From assembly GCA_002421405.1 (NCBI GenBank), contig DIJY01000019.1, positions 5,108-24,072 of the forward strand: 18,965 nucleotides of DNA, written 5' to 3'. The DNA is from Caryophanales bacterium UBA5632. GTDB lineage: Bacteria > Bacillota_I > Bacilli_A > Izemoplasmatales > Hujiaoplasmataceae. Under the pieces are notes generated by a model that was not told the origin of the DNA, searched no databases, and was given only the letters and a program-made list of their open reading frames with translations. Positions 6,992 to 13,819 of the stretch are shown here, in pieces; within the stretch, counting starts at the first letter, position 1, and every line of letters starts with the position of its first letter. A program made the translations under genes and the position numbers.

Positions 6992-7225
6992 TTATACGTG
7001 ATCGACACCGATAACGCCTGGGACTCTTTCAAGCAACGTGTCTTCTACGATTTCTCTCAATGTTGATTCAAAACCACCACAACCGACGCAAGCGCCCGTC
7101 ATGTTAATATATACAATTCCATCTTCAAATTTGATAAATTCAACGTCTCCGCCATCGCGTTGGATGTAAGGACGAATTACATTTAAAACGGATTGGATTT
7201 CTTCGATTATTTCATCATATGTCAT
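6992..7225 (-). CDS. NifU-like (NfuA C-terminal type) Fe-S cluster protein
   Basis: A 77-residue stand-alone NifU C-terminal domain that carries a 4Fe-4S cluster between two subunits and donates it to apo-proteins. The cluster ligands are C46 and C49 in GACVGCGG; IRPYIQRDGGDVEFI (17-31) and ERVPGV (66-71) are the usual flanking motifs. I chose ATG 7225 because GAGG lies 8 nt upstream; a GTG three codons earlier lies inside the spacer. It matches B. subtilis YutI, and neighbours of YutD and YutG type make the same grouping as in Bacillus. It sits 30 nt downstream of yutD. Confidence 0.92.
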   Translation of the reverse strand: MTYDEIIEEIQSVLNVIRPYIQRDGGDVEFIKFEDGIVYINMTGACVGCGGFESTLREIVEDTLLERVPGVIGVDHV

Positions 7226-7255
7226 TTTGGTCACCTCGATGCCGTGAGAACAAAT

Positions 7256-7540
7256 TTATTGTTCCCGTTTCTTATTGGGATTGAAATTAGGATTTTTTAA
7301 GATGAAATACGGGCAATTCATCGCACAAGATTCCAGTAGATAATCCGGAATCAAGCGAAAGTTATTTGATTTTCCGTTCTTTGTAAATCCTTTAATGCGT
7401 AAAACACCGGAAGCATAATCCCCTACGATATAAGGATAGATATCAAAAATATCAAGATAGCGTTTATTAAAATCATCGAGAACGAAACCATCTCGATAGT
7501 CTTTAATTAATTCGAATTCTCCATGTAATGTTTCTAGCAT
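7256..7540 (-). CDS. YutD-family protein of unknown function
   Basis: 94 residues of the YutD / DUF1027 family, conserved in Bacillota but without a settled function. The family pattern is clear: YDI-like core RYLDIFDIYPYIVGDYASGVLRIKGF (27-52), then IPDYLLESCAMNCPYFILKN (64-83) with two cysteines (C72 and C76). The tail is basic. ATG 7540 follows AGGAG at about 10 nt. It is the first gene of a three-gene unit with the NifU-like and YutG genes; in B. subtilis yutD lies in the same neighbourhood as yutG and yutI. Context hints at Fe-S or envelope-lipid housekeeping, but this is not evidence of function. Confidence 0.85.
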   Translation of the reverse strand: MLETLHGEFELIKDYRDGFVLDDFNKRYLDIFDIYPYIVGDYASGVLRIKGFTKNGKSNNFRLIPDYLLESCAMNCPYFILKNPNFNPNKKREQ

Positions 7541-7567
7541 CGTTTCCCAACTCCTGTCGCACTTAAT

Positions 7568-7578
7568 ATTGTATCATA
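7568..7578 (-). promoter_or_regulatory. Promoter of the yutD-nifU-yutG unit (extended -10)
   Basis: On the minus strand TATGA is followed by TACAAT (7573-7568), five of six -10 matches. TTGTAA at 7594-7589 could be a -35 but at only 15 nt spacing. The leader would be about 21 nt. A second TATAAT at 7602-7597 is a possible upstream alternative. Confidence 0.55.
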
Positions 7579-7621
7579 TTTTCGAGTTTTACAAGCATTA
7601 TATGTCCTGAGTATCTCTTAG

Positions 7622-7646
7622 AGAAAACAAACGGGCTTGCGCCCGC
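7622..7646 (-). terminator. Intrinsic terminator after ispF
   Basis: On the minus strand CGGGC-GCAA-GCCCG (7645-7632) forms a GC-rich stem closed by a GNRA-type tetraloop, extended by one G-T pair and followed by TTTGTTTTC. It lies 4 nt past the ispF stop codon and marks the end of the cdaA-to-ispF transcription unit. Confidence 0.8.
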
Positions 7647-7649
7647 AGG

Positions 7650-8141
7650 TTACAACATGATAATTGCATCTGACTCCAACATGACGATCGCTTCACAAAT
7701 AATCGCTTTTTCTTCACCAACCATTCCGAGTCCTTCAAAGGTTGTTGCTTTGACGGAAACATCGGATATTTCAACATTTAAGATTTCTGCGATATGTTTT
7801 CGCATATCATCAACGTAAGGTCTTAATTTTGGTTTTTCAAGCGAGACCATACAATCTAAATTTTTTACGACCCATCCTTTACTATCGATGTAATTAAACA
7901 CTTCTTGTAAAATCAGAGATGAATCATAGTTCTTGTATTTCGGATCCGTATCAGGAAAAAATTTCCCTAAATCTCCGAGTGCCATCGCACCAAGAATTGA
8001 TTCTGCGATTGCGTGTAACAAGCAATCGGCGTCTGAATGTCCCACAGGTCCTTTATAATGATCAATTTTGATTCCCCCTAAGATAAAAGGTCTGCCTTCA
8101 GCGAGCGGATGAACATCTTTCGAAAAACCAATTCTTAACAT
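7650..8141 (-). CDS. ispF: 2-C-methyl-D-erythritol 2,4-cyclodiphosphate synthase
   Basis: Converts CDP-methylerythritol 2-phosphate to methylerythritol 2,4-cyclodiphosphate, fifth step of the MEP isoprenoid pathway; a zinc-dependent trimer. At 163 residues it has the standard length. Metal ligands D9 and H11 (KDVHPL) and H43 (GHSDADCLLHA) are present, as are GALGDLGKFFPDTD-like motif (51-66) and the C-terminal KATTFEGLGMVGEEKAI (131-147). ATG 8141 follows GGAGG at 7 nt and overlaps the end of ispD by 7 nt, indicating coupling. Its usual partner IspD is directly upstream, and the intervening enzyme IspE is not in this window. Confidence 0.96.
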   Translation of the reverse strand: MLRIGFSKDVHPLAEGRPFILGGIKIDHYKGPVGHSDADCLLHAIAESILGAMALGDLGKFFPDTDPKYKNYDSSLILQEVFNYIDSKGWVVKNLDCMVSLEKPKLRPYVDDMRKHIAEILNVEISDVSVKATTFEGLGMVGEEKAIICEAIVMLESDAIIML

Positions 8142-8791
8142 AATATATCCTCCAATTTTAACAGATCAAATTTGGTTGTTACTTTAATATTTTCATCGTC
8201 GCCTTCGACGATTGACACGACACCATGATTATACGCTTTATAGATTGAAGTGTCATCAGTAAAAGGAATATTTGATTTCTTAAACGCTTCATGCGCTTTT
8301 TTAATCTCATCGGTGATGAAAACTTGGGGTGTTTGAATGAGATAACTTTCATCTCTTGGAACATCGCCAACAATTTGTCCGTTTCGAACAATCTTAATTG
8401 TATCTTTTGATTTCATCGCAAGCGTTAAAGCTTGAGCTTCACAAAGCTTCGCTTTTAACTGTTCTAGATATTGCGTCTTTAAATTGGGTCTTGCGCCATC
8501 ATGGATAAACACAACTGCATTGGTAACGGCCTTTAAACCGTTATAAACGCTTTCCTGACGAGTCGAACCCCCCTCGACAAATATAACAGTTCGATCTTTC
8601 AAAACCGCCTTCATGCGTTCATATTCACCCTTCGCATGAACAATGATGATTTCAGAAAAATCAGTATCTTTGATAAATTGATCAACACTATATAACAAAA
8701 TGGGTTTTGAATGAACCTCATAGAAAACTTTGTTATATCCTAAATCAACCCGTGTTCCTGAACCTGCCGCAACAATTAACGCTGTATACAT
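8135..8791 (-). CDS. ispD: 2-C-methyl-D-erythritol 4-phosphate cytidylyltransferase
   Basis: Third enzyme of the MEP pathway; attaches CMP from CTP to methylerythritol 4-phosphate. 218 residues from ATG 8791, chosen because GAGG lies 6 nt upstream; an in-frame GTG at 8803 is not supported by a ribosome binding site. The nucleotide-binding AAGSGTRVDLGYNKV lies at about 7-21. FIHDGARPN (about 92-100) and QTPQVF (about 150) are family motifs, close to the archetypes VHDAARP and QTPQxF. It is 33 nt downstream of the PAS/GGDEF gene and overlaps ispF. Other cytidylyltransferases (e.g. TarI) share this fold, but the ispF linkage settles the call. Confidence 0.94.
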   Translation of the reverse strand: MYTALIVAAGSGTRVDLGYNKVFYEVHSKPILLYSVDQFIKDTDFSEIIIVHAKGEYERMKAVLKDRTVIFVEGGSTRQESVYNGLKAVTNAVVFIHDGARPNLKTQYLEQLKAKLCEAQALTLAMKSKDTIKIVRNGQIVGDVPRDESYLIQTPQVFITDEIKKAHEAFKKSNIPFTDDTSIYKAYNHGVVSIVEGDDENIKVTTKFDLLKLEDILC

Positions 8792-8824
8792 AATGCACCT
8801 CACAAATTGAAGCTTTTAACTGAT

Positions 8825-9997
8825 TTATTCACCAAAAATGGAATAATTTTTCTTTGAATTTCGGATGGCTTCATCCAATGCTTTGGAAGCTAGATTAACA
8901 AATTCATTCAATGAATAACTTGACCAAGGTTCGTGTTTGATGACGCCTAGATTGGGGTAAACAACCTGTTGGATTCCACCAATATTTATTGCTAAATTGA
9001 TTAAGTCGCCACCGCTTTGTAATGCCCTTAGCAAGACATCATATTTGCGTTGTTCTTTGATAATCAACGCAAATTGAATTCCTGTAATTCGGAAAATTGA
9101 ATTCATATCTTTCGCAAAATGATAACGCATTTTCTTGATGTATTCCGCAATCATTAAATTGCCTACATCTCGACCAAAACGTTGGTTGATATCGGGAATG
9201 TTGGTCAATTGAATCATCACAAGATAAAATGCTTCAGGTTCTTTGGATGCTTGCGTTAAATATTGAACAAGATGTTGTTCCGTCGGTAAAGAATCAATTT
9301 CATGAATCAACGTTTCAGGAAACAATTTCATATCAATCCCTTTAATGATTGATATCAATTGTATTTTTTTATCAAATTCAAATACTTTTGCACGTTCTTC
9401 TACCCAAATATAGACACCGTTACGCATAACGCGATACTTAAAATCAAAGGCGGGGGTTTTTTTACCAACTTTTCGAATGGTTGTAAGATATTGACTGCGA
9501 TCATCAATGTGAATCAATTCGGCGTATTCATCTAAAGTGAATTCGGTTTGTTTTTGATCGATAATTCTTTGAAATTGCTCTGTGACAAAGAATCCATTTA
9601 AATCATCATTGTAAAATAATAATGCATCAGAAACCAGTCCGATGGTTGAGATATATCGTAACCGTAATAATTCAGAGGATGATTTAATTTCGTCTAATTC
9701 TTTTTCCATTTCAAAAAAATCATAGTCGGTCAAGTTTTGCGTGATTCTAATTTTAGCGGTAAAATTAATCGCAATCAAAATGACGACTCCGTATAAAACA
9801 TAACCATAGTACACAATGAATTGTTCTGCGGTTATCAGCGGAATCCATTCAGGTTTTAATAAGTAGATTACATAGCCTGCACCCAAAATAATGAGTACAA
9901 TCAATTTCCAGATTCGCCATTTTTTATATAAAATTGAGGAAAGTATCGTCAGTACACCCCCAACGGCGAATGACGCATATAATAGTATGTCGTTCAT
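8825..9997 (-). CDS. Membrane PAS protein with degenerate GGDEF domain
   Basis: 390 residues. Three hydrophobic segments open the protein (about 5-22, 31-47 and 58-80). A PAS domain follows (about 110-225, with the DDRSQYLTTIRKV...FDFKYRVMRNGVYIWVEERA pattern typical of PAS_3-like folds), then a GGDEF-like domain (about 235-390). The diguanylate cyclase signature is lost: the GGDEF position reads TGIQF (305-309) and the metal aspartate of the DLD motif is QLT (263-265). Catalytic c-di-GMP synthesis is therefore unlikely; GTP binding or a purely structural/sensory role is possible. The TM-PAS-degenerate-GGDEF order recalls the c-di-AMP phosphodiesterase GdpP, but no DHH/DHHA1 domain is present. 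ATG 9997 follows GAGG at 8 nt. It lies in an operon two genes downstream of cdaA and 33 nt before ispD. Confidence 0.82.
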   Translation of the reverse strand: MNDILLYASFAVGGVLTILSSILYKKWRIWKLIVLIILGAGYVIYLLKPEWIPLITAEQFIVYYGYVLYGVVILIAINFTAKIRITQNLTDYDFFEMEKELDEIKSSSELLRLRYISTIGLVSDALLFYNDDLNGFFVTEQFQRIIDQKQTEFTLDEYAELIHIDDRSQYLTTIRKVGKKTPAFDFKYRVMRNGVYIWVEERAKVFEFDKKIQLISIIKGIDMKLFPETLIHEIDSLPTEQHLVQYLTQASKEPEAFYLVMIQLTNIPDINQRFGRDVGNLMIAEYIKKMRYHFAKDMNSIFRITGIQFALIIKEQRKYDVLLRALQSGGDLINLAINIGGIQQVVYPNLGVIKHEPWSSYSLNEFVNLASKALDEAIRNSKKNYSIFGE

Positions 9998-10022
9998 AGA
10001 TTCATCCTCGTTTCATAAAACA

Positions 10023-12371
10023 CTAACTCTTGATGTTGCCCCGGACATAAAGAACCGGATAAAAATAAGTCAAAAAGAATCCTAAAAATACCAAATTGTA
10101 AAGTGCAGAAATGTATCTCTCGCCCGTTACATAGGTGAATACAAGTATTGATATGAATATCATGGACCAAACCAATGTTAATCCGTTATTGATTGCTTTA
10201 AATAAAGATGACTGCGCGTAGTCGCGTTTGAAATCATATTGATGGAAGTCATGGACAATCGGTTTATTCATAATCCATGAGATTAAAAATACCAAAGCCA
10301 TTATCCCTAGATAAATATTATCCGATAAACTGTTATTAAAAGCGGGCCATAGAGCTGAAACCAAGACAATCAAGGCAAGCAATGAATTGATTAAGTATTC
10401 AAACCAAGATATATCGCGATATTTAAGATATTTTGTATAAGTGATGAGTAGTGAAAGGATTAAAGCAAAGGGTGCTAACCACAAAACTTTGATAAAGTTA
10501 GAAAGAAAAGACATCAGACTCCAAATGAAGAGATAACCGAATAGAAATTTAACACCTAGAAAATAAATCTTTGATTTCGGTTGGTAGGATGCGTCTTCTG
10601 TTTGATAATCATCAAGTTTAAACGCTTCAACAATCTCATACAATTCTGATTCTTTTCCTTGATATTTGAATCCTCCACTCTTTAAAACGTCTTCTAAAGT
10701 TGCTTTTTTTAGTAACAAGCTCGATAGTTTATCATTGGTCGTGTAAATTGATAAGTCTGGGCTAAAATACTCCCCACGATGAACGGTAATATTTTTTGCT
10801 TTTGTACGAATAAAATAATTGCTTTTACCGATATGGAAATTGATGTGTTTTTCCATTTTCCCTAATAACTTTTTACCGTAATTATGACGTAACATCATCA
10901 TGATTTCATCATTCGAAAGATAGAAGAATTCATCATCGTCATCACCATAGTATAATTTTTCTTCTATGGCGTCGCCATAGATAATTCCGGCTTGAAATAA
11001 ACCAAACAATCCCGCTTCAGGTCTCAGCCATTCACCAATTAGATATAAGTTTTCAAACACTTGTTGACGCGACAAAGTTTCGACAGCGATTTGATCATCA
11101 ATCGTCAAGCCTTTTCTAACTTCGGGTAAGGAAAGCATCGAATACAGTGGCCGTTTTTTTCCTAATTTAGTAATCGATATCGATTTTGCGAGTTTTGGGA
11201 AAACATCCTCGAGTCTTGAGATGATTTCATCTATTTTGAAAGATGCGCCCTCTTCAAAAACAACATCAAGAATTAATGAGCCATTTTTGTTTGAGCAAGC
11301 ATCTTTGGTAAACATTTTTTCATTAAACATCCGAACCAATTTGACAGGCTGTTCTTTATCGGTCTCAAAAAAGTAATTTAATGCGTCTATCCCAATCGAT
11401 TCTGATTTGTGGGTCAACCCTAAATAAATTGATTGTATTTTTGTCTTGGTTTCAATGTTTGGATAATATTTTAACACTTCAACTAACGCTTCATCTAACT
11501 CAGGAAAATACGTTTTGTAAAAATCGTTTGGTTTTCCCGAGACAACATAATGTTTTGCATAGTATTCTTTTTTTTCATCATCAATAACCTTTAAAACCGT
11601 ACCATCAGAATCCAAAATAATCTGTTTTACCGTTTTATTTTGTATGATGTTTCGATTGATGGCAGTCAATTTTGTTAATAATAATTTACGAATATCATGA
11701 ACGCTATGGTTTAAATAATAATCTTTTGAGTAAATCCCAGTGAAAAATTTGATGAAGTAGTTGTAACAAGAGATATCGTTACTATCTAGGCCATTGACTG
11801 AAGATTGATAGCTGAATTCTTCAATCAAAGCCGAATCAGAAAAATATTTTTGCAGCAAATCATTTAAACTATAATCTCCCCACTCAATCATTAATGATGA
11901 GATGGTGTATCCCGTATTCGCAATCATGTTGCTTTGCTGTTGAAGATAATTATCATAATGTCTTTTTAAATCACGGAAAAATCGATGAATTCGTTCGCGT
12001 TGTTTCGGATAATAGCGAACGAAATAAATAAGTAACCCTTCAAAATCACGCAATCGATCAACGATTATTCCGTCCTTTCGAACAATTTTATCGGAAATAA
12101 TCGGGAGTGATTGGAGATCGTTTGATAACCCACACAGTTCTAAAAAGCGATGCATAAGCGCTGGTTTTTGAATGCCCGGAACTGAATCCATTAGATGATT
12201 CTTAAATGTAAACTTATTTTCGGCCTCATCGGTCAACTCAAGCATATCCTTGATATTTTTTGGTTCGTTTTCAGAAAAAACGATGACTTTTCGCATTTTT
12301 CGTGCTAAAAAAAGCGCAGTGACTAAAGATCCGATGTCATTGCCAACAATAAGAACATCATATTGTTCCAT
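10023..12371 (-). CDS. FAD oxidoreductase (CrtI/phytoene-desaturase-like) fused to SCP2-like and membrane domains
   Basis: 782 residues in three parts. Residues 1-472 resemble the phytoene desaturase / amine-oxidase-like flavoprotein family: an N-terminal Rossmann strand ending in E34 and the C-terminal FAD segment NLYLIGEW...AGLFGLFQAGIIYGDAI (441-468). Residues about 490-588 resemble an SCP2-type lipid-carrier domain (HRGEYFSPDLSIYTTNDKL and LKSGGFKYQGKESEL). Residues about 603-775 contain roughly six hydrophobic segments. The dinucleotide motif is weakened: GxGxxG reads GNDIGS (10-15). ATG 12371 follows GAGGTG. Gap is 25 nt to the PAS/GGDEF gene and 75 nt from cdaA. The substrate is unknown; the fusion and nearby ispDF suggest a membrane lipid or isoprenoid. 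The SCP2 assignment is by pattern only. Confidence 0.8.
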   Translation of the reverse strand: MEQYDVLIVGNDIGSLVTALFLARKMRKVIVFSENEPKNIKDMLELTDEAENKFTFKNHLMDSVPGIQKPALMHRFLELCGLSNDLQSLPIISDKIVRKDGIIVDRLRDFEGLLIYFVRYYPKQRERIHRFFRDLKRHYDNYLQQQSNMIANTGYTISSLMIEWGDYSLNDLLQKYFSDSALIEEFSYQSSVNGLDSNDISCYNYFIKFFTGIYSKDYYLNHSVHDIRKLLLTKLTAINRNIIQNKTVKQIILDSDGTVLKVIDDEKKEYYAKHYVVSGKPNDFYKTYFPELDEALVEVLKYYPNIETKTKIQSIYLGLTHKSESIGIDALNYFFETDKEQPVKLVRMFNEKMFTKDACSNKNGSLILDVVFEEGASFKIDEIISRLEDVFPKLAKSISITKLGKKRPLYSMLSLPEVRKGLTIDDQIAVETLSRQQVFENLYLIGEWLRPEAGLFGLFQAGIIYGDAIEEKLYYGDDDDEFFYLSNDEIMMMLRHNYGKKLLGKMEKHINFHIGKSNYFIRTKAKNITVHRGEYFSPDLSIYTTNDKLSSLLLKKATLEDVLKSGGFKYQGKESELYEIVEAFKLDDYQTEDASYQPKSKIYFLGVKFLFGYLFIWSLMSFLSNFIKVLWLAPFALILSLLITYTKYLKYRDISWFEYLINSLLALIVLVSALWPAFNNSLSDNIYLGIMALVFLISWIMNKPIVHDFHQYDFKRDYAQSSLFKAINNGLTLVWSMIFISILVFTYVTGERYISALYNLVFLGFFLTYFYPVLYVRGNIKS

Positions 12372-12446
12372 AATCTCTCACCTCGCTTTTTTGTTATGAA
12401 TATAAATAAATAATTTTGATGAAATAAGAAAAAATGCAAAGGCACT

Positions 12447-13193
12447 TTATCTCAATTTTAGATACTTTTCAAAGTATAGATTCAGTGTCTCTTTACTTAC
12501 ATTATAGTCAATTTGGCGGTTAATCGTTAAACTCACATACCCCGTTTCTTCTGATACAACAACGGTTAATGCATCTGTTTGTTCACTAATACCAATCGCT
12601 GCACGGTGTCTAGTTCCGAAGTGCAATGGTAAATCAGTTCTTTCAGTTGACGGGTAGTAAGCTTTCGCACAAACAATCGTATTGTCGCGGATAATGACTG
12701 CCCCATCATGTAATGGCGTGGTTGGAATAAAGATAGATGCTAAAAGTTCACTCGAAACCGGGGCGTTGATTAACATTGCTTTATTCACGTAACCCGATAA
12801 CTTGATATCGCGCTCAATGGTAATTAAAGCGCCGATTTTACGGTTTGATAAGAATTCAATCGTTGAAATCAATTTGCTCGCAAGTTCATTGTTTGTTTTA
12901 GAACCTTTCGTTTTTTTCTTAGCGCCAACGCCAAGTGTTTTTAAGAAAGTATTAATTTCATTGATATAAATCATAACAAAAACATATCCCAAAGGAATGG
13001 TGACTGTAAGTTTTGTGATGAGTGGCAAGTCGGATCCGCCAGCTGCGAACATATAGTAGATAGAAAGCCCGAATAAAACCACCAAAAATATCTTGAAGAA
13101 ACGAATAGCCTTATGAGAGACCTTCGTTCTCAGCGTCAAAATAAAAATGGCGTAGAGGTAGCTGGTTAAAACAAGTAAATCAAAACTTTTCAT
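12447..13193 (-). CDS. cdaA: Diadenylate cyclase CdaA (c-di-AMP synthase)
   Basis: Makes cyclic di-AMP from two ATP at the membrane. 248 residues from ATG 13193, preceded by GAAGGGA; an in-frame TTG at 13211 is rejected. Three transmembrane helices occupy about 4-22, 32-51 and 58-78, followed by the DisA_N/DAC domain with the catalytic PLHDGAVII (160-168; D163-G-A165) and RHR motif (195-197). FLSNRKIGALITIER (114-128) is the family strand before the active site. The C-terminus is short. In most Bacillota cdaA is followed by cdaR (YbbR) and glmM; neither is here. Instead the next genes are the FAD fusion, PAS/GGDEF, ispD and ispF. Confidence 0.95.
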   Translation of the reverse strand: MKSFDLLVLTSYLYAIFILTLRTKVSHKAIRFFKIFLVVLFGLSIYYMFAAGGSDLPLITKLTVTIPLGYVFVMIYINEINTFLKTLGVGAKKKTKGSKTNNELASKLISTIEFLSNRKIGALITIERDIKLSGYVNKAMLINAPVSSELLASIFIPTTPLHDGAVIIRDNTIVCAKAYYPSTERTDLPLHFGTRHRAAIGISEQTDALTVVVSEETGYVSLTINRQIDYNVSKETLNLYFEKYLKLR

Positions 13194-13311
13194 AACAATC
13201 CCTTCTTCCAATGTGGCACTTAATAAGATACAGGAAACGCCTATTTTATGGGGTAATGCTTAATAAAAATATTGAGAACCAGTCAGTAATTCATCGTTTA
13301 AATCACTTTTT

Positions 13312-13340
13312 ATTTTACGCTATTTATCGGTGTTTGAAAA
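13312..13340 (-). promoter_or_regulatory. Possible promoter of the cdaA operon
   Basis: On the minus strand TTTTCA (13340-13335) and TAAAAT (13317-13312) lie 17 nt apart. Matches are 4/6 and 5/6 to consensus. Unlike the other promoters in the window it has no TATGN extension and leaves a leader of over 100 nt. Expression may also come from read-through out of the yfhO unit, since no terminator is seen in 13194-13351. Confidence 0.35.
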
Positions 13341-13351
13341 GACTAATCCCA

Positions 13352-13819
13352 CTATTCTTTTATTTGTTTTTGTGTATCGGTTGCTTTAAATACATATTCT
13401 AAAGCAAAGTAAGCAATCGGTATTAATAAAGCTGATGCGAAGAACGGAGCGATAATTGTTGTCCAGTTATGCAATTGATAGTCGATGCCAATCCAGTTTT
13501 GAATAATATAATCAAATCCAGTAGTTAAAAGACCGCTAATGACTAATCTTACAAAGAAGACTGCCATCACAGCAGTAAATTGCATCGAAGATTTATTCTT
13601 GGGTTTAAAGGTTAAAATCGCATTTGCAAAATATGAAAATACGGATGCAACAATAAAGGCGATTGTGTTTGAAAAAAACGGTCCGAGTTCAAGTGGGTTG
13701 AATGCCACCCAATAGACTCCCATATGAATTCCGGTATTAATAACACCAATTAATCCAAAGATTAAAAACTTTTTTGTTAAAAATTTAGTTTTGATAAAAT
13801 TCCAGGTTTTTCTAATCAT
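13352..13819 (-). CDS. GtrA/GtcA-family polyprenyl-phosphate-sugar flippase-type membrane protein
   Basis: 155 residues with four predicted membrane helices; the first carries FLIFGLIGVINTGIHMGVYW (about 18-37), the usual GtrA-family opening. GtrA proteins are thought to flip undecaprenyl-phosphate-linked sugars made by a GtrB/CsbB enzyme. I chose ATG 13819, which overlaps the stop codon of the upstream glycosyltransferase gene by 8 nt, a typical coupling arrangement; an earlier in-frame ATG at 13840 has no ribosome binding site and would lie deeper inside that gene. Last gene of yfhO-glycosyltransferase-gtrA. The C-terminus is short and charged. Confidence 0.88.
   Translation of the reverse strand: MIRKTWNFIKTKFLTKKFLIFGLIGVINTGIHMGVYWVAFNPLELGPFFSNTIAFIVASVFSYFANAILTFKPKNKSSMQFTAVMAVFFVRLVISGLLTTGFDYIIQNWIGIDYQLHNWTTIIAPFFASALLIPIAYFALEYVFKATDTQKQIKE

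Noticed and set aside
8825..9997. Naming the PAS/GGDEF gene gdpP or calling it a diguanylate cyclase
   Set aside because: There is no DHH/DHHA1 phosphodiesterase domain and the GGDEF and metal-binding residues are substituted, so neither activity is supported.
13211..13402. A 63-codon plus-strand reading frame between cdaA and gtrA
   Set aside because: It has no ribosome binding site, overlaps the end of gtrA on the other strand and its composition resembles antisense of A/T-rich DNA rather than a protein family.
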